Shown: one piece after another, positions 6,291 to 11,733 of the stretch
How the letters are laid out: the number at the start of each line of letters is the position of its first letter
Numbering within the stretch: position 1 is the stretch's first letter
NCBI GenBank assembly: GCA_039932395.1
Contig: JBDTQB010000123.1
Coordinates: 1 to 11,733, forward strand
DNA from: JAGNNV01 sp039932395
GTDB lineage: Bacteria; Acidobacteriota; Vicinamibacteria; Fen-336; JAGNNV01
Reading direction: 5' to 3'
DNA length: 11,733 nucleotides
The notes under the pieces: model-generated
The model's input: only the letters and a program-made list of their open reading frames with translations
The model's database searches: none
Told to the model about the DNA's origin: nothing
Position numbers and translations under genes: made by a program

Positions 6291-8030
6291 TCACCGAGAC
6301 TGAACGGGGTCCATCGTCCGCAGCACGGGATAGAACTTGGGAGCGTCCTTCTGGCCCATCACGGGATCCAGGATGTTCCAGGCCATGAGGCCGTCGTCCG
6401 ATCGCGCGTCCAAAAGCATGAAGGCCAGACGAGCGAGCGGCTGATCCATCGGGATCACAAGGGAGCCTGCGCGGATGGGTTCGTCGGTCGCTTCCCACGC
6501 CCCCGTGATCGTCCGGAGTTTGTGGCCTTCGAAGTCGCGCTCGTCCACTTCCGATTTGGAGATCTTGAAGTGTTCAGCTTTGATCGTCATCTCAGCTGAC
6601 GTCCTGAAAAACTTCACCCCATGCGTTTCGAGGCGGTCGATGACCGCATTGATCATGCGGGCGGAAGGATCGCGGGGAGGCGCGAACGGCGGGAGTGTCG
6701 GCAATGGAGTCGCGGAAGTCGATGCGGGCAGGGGTGATTGGATGATGTACGCGCGGGGTGCGGTGGCGGTCTCCGTCGGTTCGATAAGGCCGTAGTGAGG
6801 CATGGTCTCGACTTTCTCGCTGCCGTTCACGCGACGCCGCATCGGATGATCAGGCACGTACGGATTGCGGATTTCCTGGGTCTGCGCGATGACGACCTGA
6901 GCGGGCTCCTTGAAGCGCGAAAGTTTGCCGCGCACGGACTGCTCGGTTCCGATGATCGACTCGGCATCGGCCGCCTTCGTGGCCTTCTTGATGGCCTCGC
7001 CATTCTTCGCCGCGAAATTCACGATCTCCTCCACGAACCAGTACGACGCCTTGATGCGATCCTGGAATGTCGCGTACGAGTACGTCTCCGAGAGGATGCC
7101 GAGGCGATTGCGGATGCCGAAGTAGGTGTGGGTATAGCGCGGTTTGTAGAGGTCAAGGTCGCCCATCCATGCGCGTTCTCCCTGACGGGACGGCCCGCCG
7201 TAGTAGAAGAAGTCCCAGTTGTGTTTCGCTTTCACGGCCTTGGTCACGGCGGGGAAGAGGTCGTTGCGGAGAAGTGCGGTGATACCGGCTGAGGTGTTCG
7301 GATTCCCGCCCGGCTCGTACGTGAGATAGAAGCCATGGTCGCTTCCGTCCGTGGTGTGGAGATCGACGTTGACGTGCGGGTCGTAGTCGTTCAGCAGCTT
7401 CGCGAGGGAACGTGCCTCGGCGGTTTCCATCTTCATGCCGTCGCGATTCAGGTTGAGGCCCTGAGCATTCGGGCGGGTGCCCATGCCACCGAGCGGACCA
7501 TCCTGCGCTCCGCGATTCGCCACGCTGATGCGTTCATTGCCGTCCGCGTTGTAGATCGGCGTGATCAGCAGGACGACGTTCTTGAACCAGTCCGCGTGCT
7601 CGCCCTTTGCGATGGAGCGGAGCAGCCACAGGAGCGCTTCCTTGCCTTCGACTTCACCTGCATGGATATTGCCCTGGATGAAGATGCGGGTTTTGCCGGT
7701 CGCGAGCACGCTTTCCGCGGTGGCCTTCGGCGCGCCAATCACCGCCAATGGCATGGGCCGCCCTTCGAAGGTGTAGCCGTATGTGGTCAGGTGGATCTGG
7801 GGGAAAGCCGCCGCCATCGACTTCATGAACGAAACCACGTCGTCGTAGCGACTGGTCTCGAGGTAGTCGGTCGCTTCCGGCCGAGTCAGAGGCCAGGATC
7901 GTTTCGTCGCGGGCGGCTTGGGGGCCGCGGCCGCGGTGGGGGTCTGGGCGAAGCCCTGAGAGGTGAAGGCCAGGCAAAGCCCGCCCAAAAACAGATGCGC
8001 CACGGCGGAGGGGATCGATCTGGAAATCAT
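6291..8030 (-). CDS. Secreted M14-family zinc carboxypeptidase
   Basis: 579 residues. It has an N-terminal signal peptide (about 1-28, ending AFTSQGFAQ) followed by a Pro/Ala linker, so it is exported, and should hydrolyse peptides or related amides using one zinc ion. The M14 domain covers roughly 55-345. The zinc ligands are H123 and E126 in NIHAGEVEGKE (the HxxE motif) and H225 in VDLHTTDG. The substrate-binding arginine is R196 in GLNLNRDGMK. The general-base glutamate is E315 in LGILSETYSY. The spacing fits an active enzyme. Residues 345-579 form an extra C-terminal region without a motif I recognise, including a Pro-rich stretch (about 445-470) and a final segment with PMDQPLARL, as in other long bacterial M14 members that I recall from Acidobacteriota and similar phyla. 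The start ATG is at 8028-8030, and a 7-bp inverted repeat abuts it. It is divergent from the 8091-11345 operon, with only 60 nt between the two starts. Confidence 0.9.
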   Translation of the reverse strand: MISRSIPSAVAHLFLGGLCLAFTSQGFAQTPTAAAAPKPPATKRSWPLTRPEATDYLETSRYDDVVSFMKSMAAAFPQIHLTTYGYTFEGRPMPLAVIGAPKATAESVLATGKTRIFIQGNIHAGEVEGKEALLWLLRSIAKGEHADWFKNVVLLITPIYNADGNERISVANRGAQDGPLGGMGTRPNAQGLNLNRDGMKMETAEARSLAKLLNDYDPHVNVDLHTTDGSDHGFYLTYEPGGNPNTSAGITALLRNDLFPAVTKAVKAKHNWDFFYYGGPSRQGERAWMGDLDLYKPRYTHTYFGIRNRLGILSETYSYATFQDRIKASYWFVEEIVNFAAKNGEAIKKATKAADAESIIGTEQSVRGKLSRFKEPAQVVIAQTQEIRNPYVPDHPMRRRVNGSEKVETMPHYGLIEPTETATAPRAYIIQSPLPASTSATPLPTLPPFAPPRDPSARMINAVIDRLETHGVKFFRTSAEMTIKAEHFKISKSEVDERDFEGHKLRTITGAWEATDEPIRAGSLVIPMDQPLARLAFMLLDARSDDGLMAWNILDPVMGQKDAPKFYPVLRTMDPVQSR

Positions 8031-8055
8031 GGCGGGAGCTTAGAGGTTTCCCGCC
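8031..8055. promoter_or_regulatory. Inverted repeat abutting the M14 peptidase start codon, in the divergent promoter gap
   Basis: GGCGGGA (8031-8037) and TCCCGCC (8049-8055) are perfect 7-bp inverted arms separated by 11 nt. The repeat begins at the base directly before the M14 start codon (minus strand) and occupies nearly half of the 60-nt gap to the divergent GNAT gene. In the M14 mRNA it would form a GC-rich hairpin ending at the AUG and would cover the place of the ribosome site; no other Shine-Dalgarno is visible. As DNA it could be an operator for both directions. Function is inferred from position only. Confidence 0.4.
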
Positions 8056-8090
8056 GCCCGCGAACGCAGTAGGCTCGGAACGAGACTCCT

Positions 8091-8600
8091 GTGATTGTTC
8101 TTGAAACCGAGCGACTCGTCCTGCGTCATCTCACGCTGAACGACGCCCCCTTCATTCTCGAACTCCTGAACGAACCCTCGTTTCTTCGCTTCATTGGCGA
8201 TCGCAAAGTTCGCAATCTCCAGGATGCGCGCCTCTACATCCTCCACGGGCCCATCGCGAGCTATGAGAAGAATGGCTTCGGTCTTTTCCTCGCGTTTCTC
8301 AAGGAGTCGGGCGATCCCATCGGCATGTGCGGCCTGCTGAAGCGGGACGCCTTGCCCGATGTCGACATTGGCTTCGCCCTGATGCCGGCCTACTGGCGGC
8401 AGGGCTATGTCTCCGAGGCCGCCGCGGCGATTCTTGCGTACGGCCGGGATCACCTCGCGCTGAAGCGCATCCTGGCCATCACTTCACCCGACAACGTGGC
8501 GTCGATCCGGGTGCTCGAGAAGAGCGGCCTTAAGTCTGAAGGCATGATGAAGATGCCGGACGACGCCCGCGACGTCAAACTCTTCGCCATCGCGCTGTAG
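8091..8600 (+). CDS. RimJ/RimL-type GNAT N-acetyltransferase
   Basis: 169 residues, normal for the Acetyltransf_3 (RimJ/RimL) branch, which moves the acetyl group of acetyl-CoA to an amine such as a protein N-terminus or a small molecule. The N-terminus LETERLVLRHLTLNDAP (4-20) is the usual first strand and helix of this branch. The acetyl-CoA pyrophosphate loop is PAYWRQGYVSEA (99-110, R103-Q104-G105-Y106), and PDNVASIRVLEKSGL (133-147) is the conserved final helix with its Asn. The start is GTG at 8091, giving the expected N-terminus; the ribosome site is weak (GGAACGAG about 10 nt upstream). It is the first gene of a likely four-gene operon and diverges from the M14 peptidase gene. The acceptor substrate cannot be told. 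Confidence 0.88.
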   Translation: MIVLETERLVLRHLTLNDAPFILELLNEPSFLRFIGDRKVRNLQDARLYILHGPIASYEKNGFGLFLAFLKESGDPIGMCGLLKRDALPDVDIGFALMPAYWRQGYVSEAAAAILAYGRDHLALKRILAITSPDNVASIRVLEKSGLKSEGMMKMPDDARDVKLFAIAL

Positions 8601-8642
8601 CAGCCCGGCGTTTTAAGTCCTCATCCTCAACCGAAAGAGATC

Positions 8643-9434
8643 ATGATCCTTCAGGAAGACTCAAGCGCCGACATCGACACGCCCACCGGACGGATGCGCA
8701 CCTATATCTATCGGCCGGCGGCGCCGGGGCGCTATCCGGGGCTCGTGTTTTTCTCGGAAATCTTCCAGCGCACCGCGCCCATCAAGCGGACCGCCGCCTT
8801 GCTCGCCGGGCACGGCTTCGTGGTGGCGGTGCCCGAGATCTTCCATGAAATGGAAACGCCGGGATGCGAGATCGCCTATGACGCCGCGGGCGCCGATCGC
8901 GGAAACGCGGACAAGGTGGGCAAGACCATCGAGGCGTACGACTCGGACGCGCGGGCGACCATTCAGTTTCTTCGCGCCCATCCCGCGTGCAATGGAAAGA
9001 TCGGCTCGATCGGCATCTGCATCGGCGGCCATCTGTCGTTCCGCGCGTCGATGAATCCGGATGTCCTCGCCGGCGTTTGTTTCTACGCGACCGACATCCA
9101 CAAGGGGAGCCTTGGAAAAGGCGGAGACAACACTCTGGCGCGCATTGGCGAACTCAAAGCCGAAATGATGATGATTTGGGGGCGCCAGGATCCGCACGTT
9201 CCCACGGAGGGGCGCGCGATGATCCAGAAGGCGATGAACGAGGCCTCGGTGAACTTCACCTGGCATGAGTTCAACGGCGCGCATGCCTTTCTTCGCGACG
9301 AAGGCCCTCGCTACGACCCGGCGCTGGCCCTGACCGCCTACCGTCTCGCGATTGACCTCTTCAAACGCAAACTGGGCGAAGGAGATCTGACCGTCTTGGG
9401 CACGGGCGCCGGCGCGACGGAAGCGCGACCGTAA
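8643..9434 (+). CDS. Dienelactone hydrolase-family alpha/beta hydrolase
   Basis: 263 residues, a little longer than classic dienelactone hydrolase (about 235). These enzymes cleave ester or lactone bonds in the cytoplasm with a Cys-Asp-His triad. Here the triad appears as C126 (IGICIGGH), D183 (GRQDPHVP) and H214 (NGAHAFLRD), and E39 (FFSEIFQ) matches the glutamate that holds the nucleophile in the resting enzyme. The first strand PTGRMRTYIYRPA and AALLAGHGFVVAVPEIF (51-67) are typical. No signal peptide is seen. The start ATG at 8643 has a purine-rich AAAGAG just upstream. The 42-nt gap after the GNAT gene (8601-8642) holds no other recognisable signal, and the next gene starts 3 nt after the stop, so it is inside an operon. 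Classical aromatic-degradation partners are absent, so the true substrate is probably not a dienelactone. Confidence 0.92.
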   Translation: MILQEDSSADIDTPTGRMRTYIYRPAAPGRYPGLVFFSEIFQRTAPIKRTAALLAGHGFVVAVPEIFHEMETPGCEIAYDAAGADRGNADKVGKTIEAYDSDARATIQFLRAHPACNGKIGSIGICIGGHLSFRASMNPDVLAGVCFYATDIHKGSLGKGGDNTLARIGELKAEMMMIWGRQDPHVPTEGRAMIQKAMNEASVNFTWHEFNGAHAFLRDEGPRYDPALALTAYRLAIDLFKRKLGEGDLTVLGTGAGATEARP

Positions 9435-9437
9435 GCG

Positions 9438-9986
9438 GTGGCTGAGCCCGCTCTCGTGATCCGCGACGCTGTTCCATCCGATGCCGAAGGCATCCTGGAG
9501 GTGTATCGGCCGTTCGTGCTCGACACCGCCGTGTCGTTTGAGATGACCCCTCCAACCGTCGACGAAATGCGTGAGCGCATCGGTTCAGCCCAAAGCCGCT
9601 GGTCGTGGTTGGTGGCGGACGATGGGGGCGTGATTGCGGGCTACGCCTACGCGTCGGCCTTTCGTGCCCGCGTGGCCTACAAGTGGACCGCCGAGACATC
9701 CGCCTATCTTCTCCCCGGGTATAGAGGCCGAAAGATCGCCTCGCGTCTGTATCGGCGACTGTTCGACGTGCTCATCGCGAAGGGCTTTTGCAACGCCTAC
9801 GCCGGGATCGCCATGCCCAACGACGCGAGTGTCGCGTTTCACCAGGCGATGGGTTTTACCGAAGTGGGGACGTTTCATCGCGCGGGTTGGAAGTTCGATC
9901 AGTGGCACGACGTTTCCTGGTGGGAACGAGCGCTCGCCCTCGTGCCCCCCGTTCCTACACCTTCGGGCGCGCACCGCGTAGAGTAG
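9438..9986 (+). CDS. PAT/MnaT-type GNAT N-acetyltransferase
   Basis: 182 residues, usual for the phosphinothricin-acetyltransferase-like (COG1247) branch of GNAT. Members acetylate small amino-acid-like amines such as phosphinothricin, methionine sulfone or methionine sulfoximine; which one applies here is unknown. Diagnostic blocks are VSFEMTPPT (32-40), AYKWTAETSAYLLPGYRGRKIAS split over strand 4 and the acetyl-CoA loop (80-102, with RGRKIAS the pyrophosphate-binding turn), AMPNDASVAFHQAMGF (125-140) and WKFDQWHDVSWW (151-162), whose WHDV is characteristic of this branch. The start is GTG at 9438, three bases after the upstream stop, with no separate Shine-Dalgarno visible, implying translation coupled to the preceding gene. 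The last 18 residues are a Pro/Ala-rich tail beyond the fold. Confidence 0.9.
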   Translation: MAEPALVIRDAVPSDAEGILEVYRPFVLDTAVSFEMTPPTVDEMRERIGSAQSRWSWLVADDGGVIAGYAYASAFRARVAYKWTAETSAYLLPGYRGRKIASRLYRRLFDVLIAKGFCNAYAGIAMPNDASVAFHQAMGFTEVGTFHRAGWKFDQWHDVSWWERALALVPPVPTPSGAHRVE

Positions 9987-9989
9987 GAG
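9985..9989 (+). promoter_or_regulatory. Shine-Dalgarno of the MBL-receiver gene overlapping the upstream stop codon
   Basis: AGGAG at 9985-9989 shares two bases with the TAG (9984-9986) that ends the PAT-type GNAT gene and lies 6 nt before the ATG at 9996. It fixes the start of the MBL-receiver gene and implies that ribosomes finishing the GNAT gene reinitiate there, so the two proteins should be made in linked amounts. Confidence 0.75.
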
Positions 9990-9995
9990 CATTCC

Positions 9996-11345
9996 ATGCG
10001 AGCGAAATTCTGGGGGACACGCGGCTCCATCGCCACACCGGGTCCCGGAACCGTCCACTTTGGCGGCAATACCTCCTGCGTGGAAGTCACCACCAACGCG
10101 GGCGACATCTTCATGTTCGACTGCGGAACGGGCGCGCGCGCGCTCGGCGCCTCGCTCGTCGCCGGTGAAAAAAAGCCCATCAAGGCCACCATTCTGCTGA
10201 GCCATACCCACTGGGATCACATTCAGGGATTTCCTTTTTTCGCACCGCTCTTCATGCCCGGAAACGAGATCACGGTGTGTGGACCCCAAGGAAGCGGGCG
10301 TTCGCTGCACGACGTTCTTGCGGGGCAGATGGAGTTCAACTACTTTCCGGTTGAGCTGAACGCCCTTCCCGCGAAGATCATCTTCCGCGAACTGGCGGAA
10401 GGCACCCATGAGTTCGGCACCGCCCGAGTGGTGGCGCAGTACCTGAACCATCCAACGACGACGCTTGGCTATCGGATCGAGGCCGACGACTCCACGGCGA
10501 TCTATCTGTGCGATCACGAACCGTTTTCTGGCATCTTCTGGCATGAGCAACCCTCCCCCGGCGATGCCGACTCGATCATCCATGAGGGCGATCGTCGGCA
10601 TGCGCGATTCATGGCGAGTGCGGGTCTGGTGATCCACGACGCGCAGTACACCCCTGAGGAGTTTCCTGCTCGCAAGAACTGGGGGCATAGCACCTATGAG
10701 TACGCAGTGGGACTCGCGGTGGCGGCCGGCGTCCGCCATCTGGCGTTGACCCATCATGATCCGACCCACGACGACGCTTTCGTGCAGGGCATCGAACAGC
10801 GCGCCCGCGCGTTCGCGCGCGAGGTCGGCCCTTCGCTCGAGGTGGTGTGCGCGTACGAAGGTCTGGAGCTGACCGTGGCGGCGCAGGGGGTCTCTCGCGG
10901 GGTTCAACGTGAAGCCCCGGCGGCCCAGGCCGCTGCGGAAACCGCGAGCGCATCTGGTCGTCCTCATCGGATTCTGGTGGTGGACGACAGCGATGATCTG
11001 CGCGATCTCGCGAAAGCGGCGCTGATGCAGGACGGCCACATCGTGATGGAGGCCGTGACCGGCGAGGCCGCGCTGCTGATCGCCGACTCATGGAAGCCCG
11101 ACCTCATCCTGCTCGATCTGCTTATGCCTGGATTGGGCGGACTTGAGGTGCTCAAGTTGCTGAGGTCGAAGCCCGCCACCGCGCTGACACCCATCCTGGT
11201 GCTCACGGGAATGGATGACGAGGAAAATACCCGGCAAGGATTCGATCTCGGCGCGACCGACTACCTCACGAAGCCCTTCTCCGTCCCGCACCTCGCCGCC
11301 CGCGTTCGCGCCAGCCTGACCCGGACCGAAGCCGAACGGTCCTAG
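9996..11345 (+). CDS. Metallo-beta-lactamase-fold hydrolase fused to a C-terminal response-regulator receiver domain
   Basis: 449 residues with two domains. Residues 1 to about 295 are an MBL fold of the PhnP/RNase Z/class-II cyclic-nucleotide phosphodiesterase-like type: KFWGTRGSIATPGPGT (4-19), FGGNTSCVEV (22-31), metal motif SHTHWDH (H70, H72, D74, H75), then H152 (YLNHP), D173 (LCDHE), H231 (GHSTYEYA) and H253/H254 (LTHHDP) as further candidate ligands. An Ala/Gln-rich linker (about 298-322) leads to a receiver domain (325-445) with the acidic pair D330/D331, phosphoacceptor D374 (LILLDLLMPG), T404 (VLTGMD) and K426 (LTKPF). The D-T-K spacing of 30 and 22 residues equals that of CheY. Both halves therefore look functional. 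Inference: phosphorylation by a kinase encoded elsewhere sets hydrolase activity or partner choice. No signal peptide is seen, so it is cytoplasmic. No histidine kinase lies in the window. It is the last gene of the operon and is followed by a hairpin. Confidence 0.93.
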   Translation: MRAKFWGTRGSIATPGPGTVHFGGNTSCVEVTTNAGDIFMFDCGTGARALGASLVAGEKKPIKATILLSHTHWDHIQGFPFFAPLFMPGNEITVCGPQGSGRSLHDVLAGQMEFNYFPVELNALPAKIIFRELAEGTHEFGTARVVAQYLNHPTTTLGYRIEADDSTAIYLCDHEPFSGIFWHEQPSPGDADSIIHEGDRRHARFMASAGLVIHDAQYTPEEFPARKNWGHSTYEYAVGLAVAAGVRHLALTHHDPTHDDAFVQGIEQRARAFAREVGPSLEVVCAYEGLELTVAAQGVSRGVQREAPAAQAAAETASASGRPHRILVVDDSDDLRDLAKAALMQDGHIVMEAVTGEAALLIADSWKPDLILLDLLMPGLGGLEVLKLLRSKPATALTPILVLTGMDDEENTRQGFDLGATDYLTKPFSVPHLAARVRASLTRTEAERS

Positions 11346-11358
11346 TCAGGCGGATAAC

Positions 11359-11387
11359 GCCGCCGAGTCGCACCCGCGCCCGGCGGC
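11359..11387. terminator. Likely bidirectional terminator between convergent genes
   Basis: GCCGCCG (11359-11365) and CGGCGGC (11381-11387) are perfect 7-bp inverted arms around a 15-nt loop, starting 13 nt after the MBL-receiver stop and ending 5 nt from the DUF885 stop. On the plus strand TCTTGT follows, a short and imperfect U-rich tail. Its place between two convergent stops supports a termination role for both transcripts. Confidence 0.6.
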
Positions 11388-11392
11388 TCTTG

Positions 11393-11733
11393 TCAGTGCT
11401 GGGCCGGCCCCTTGCCGCCTTCGGCGATGAAGCGCTTGATGCGCGCGTCCAACTGAGGAAGAGTGACCGAGCCAAGCGACAAGATGGTGTCATGGAAGGC
11501 GCGCACATCGAACTTCCCGCCGAGGGCCGCTTCCGCCTCCGCCCGTGACTTCTCGATCTGCATCATGCCGAGGTAATACGACAGCGCCTGTCCAGGCCAG
11601 CTGATGTAGCGATCAACCTCGGTGGTGATCTCGTGTTCGGTGAGAGCGGTGTTGTCGCGCAGAAAGGCGAGGGCCTGGTCGCGCGTCCAGCCCTTCGCGT
11701 GCATGCCGGTGTCGATCACCAGACGCACCGCGC
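11393..11733 (-). CDS. DUF885 family protein, C-terminal fragment (5' end outside window)
   Basis: About 112 residues are visible, ending at the TGA read at 11395-11393; the frame is open to the window edge, and a GTG at 11728 is only an internal valine. It matches the C-terminus of DUF885 proteins (full length usually about 550-620 residues), which are often exported and are thought to be peptidase-like with a zinc-binding HExxH-type site lying upstream of this part; the motif is therefore not in view. Conserved blocks are RLVIDTGMHAKGWTRDQA (about 3-20 of the fragment), FLRDNTAL, and EVDRYISWPGQALSYYLG (about 38-55), followed by a helical tail with FHDTILSLGSVTLPQL. It converges on the MBL-receiver gene. 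Family call is good; function is not established. Confidence 0.87.
   Translation of the reverse strand, partial: AVRLVIDTGMHAKGWTRDQALAFLRDNTALTEHEITTEVDRYISWPGQALSYYLGMMQIEKSRAEAEAALGGKFDVRAFHDTILSLGSVTLPQLDARIKRFIAEGGKGPAQH

Noticed and set aside
7335..8072. 245-residue plus-strand frame opposite the M14 peptidase
   Set aside because: Shadow frame with Arg/Gly/His/Val-rich composition; the opposite strand has a signal peptide and a full zinc-peptidase active site.
9585..11039. 484-residue open frame on the minus strand opposite the MBL-receiver gene
   Set aside because: It is the shadow of a GC-rich gene: composition is rich in Arg, Gly and His with no fold-like hydrophobic pattern, while the plus-strand frame shows complete domains with catalytic motifs.
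1..11733. Mobile elements, CRISPR arrays, tRNA or rRNA genes
   Set aside because: I looked for transposase-like frames, regularly spaced direct repeats and cloverleaf-like segments in the gaps and saw none. Nearly all of the window is protein-coding and the longest gap is 208 nt.

Overview
The window is a gene-dense, GC-rich stretch of bacterial chromosome with no tRNA, rRNA, insertion sequence, phage gene or CRISPR array that I can see. The encoded proteins (Tat-exported MsrP, a secreted M14 carboxypeptidase, a secreted ComEC-like metallo-hydrolase, a DUF885 protein) suggest a Gram-negative, free-living, probably soil or sediment bacterium. The ComEC-like hydrolase, the M14 peptidase and the HipA-like kinase resemble proteins I associate with Acidobacteriota and similar phyla. 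That assignment is from memory of families and is tentative.

Layout. Positions 1-182 (+) hold the 3' end of a GNAT acetyltransferase. Positions 249-2744 (+) hold a compact run: msrP, msrQ (overlapping it by one base) and, 16 nt later, an orphan HipA-like kinase. Positions 2811-4429 (+) encode two exported proteins, an unrecognised 145-residue protein and a ComEC/Rec2-like metallo-beta-lactamase-fold hydrolase. Positions 4454-8030 run on the minus strand: a DUF2079 polytopic membrane protein (TTG start) and, upstream of it, an M14 zinc carboxypeptidase with a signal peptide. Positions 8091-11345 (+) form a likely four-gene operon: RimJ/RimL-type GNAT, dienelactone hydrolase-family protein, PAT-type GNAT, and a metallo-beta-lactamase fold fused to a C-terminal response-regulator receiver domain. 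After a hairpin, positions 11393-11733 (-) hold the C-terminal end of a DUF885 protein.

How the genes work together. The clear functional unit is MsrPQ, a periplasmic methionine-sulfoxide repair system in which the membrane haem protein MsrQ feeds electrons to the molybdenum enzyme MsrP. The 8091-11345 operon is tightly packed (gaps of 42, 3 and 9 nt, with one Shine-Dalgarno overlapping a stop codon), so its products are probably made together, but their common purpose is not evident. The most unusual protein is the MBL-receiver fusion at 9996-11345, in which both the metal site and the phosphorylation site look intact. This suggests a hydrolase whose activity or partner binding is set by phosphorylation. 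Most of the window is otherwise ordinary chromosomal housekeeping and accessory metabolism. I do not see strong evidence for a wholly new multi-gene system.
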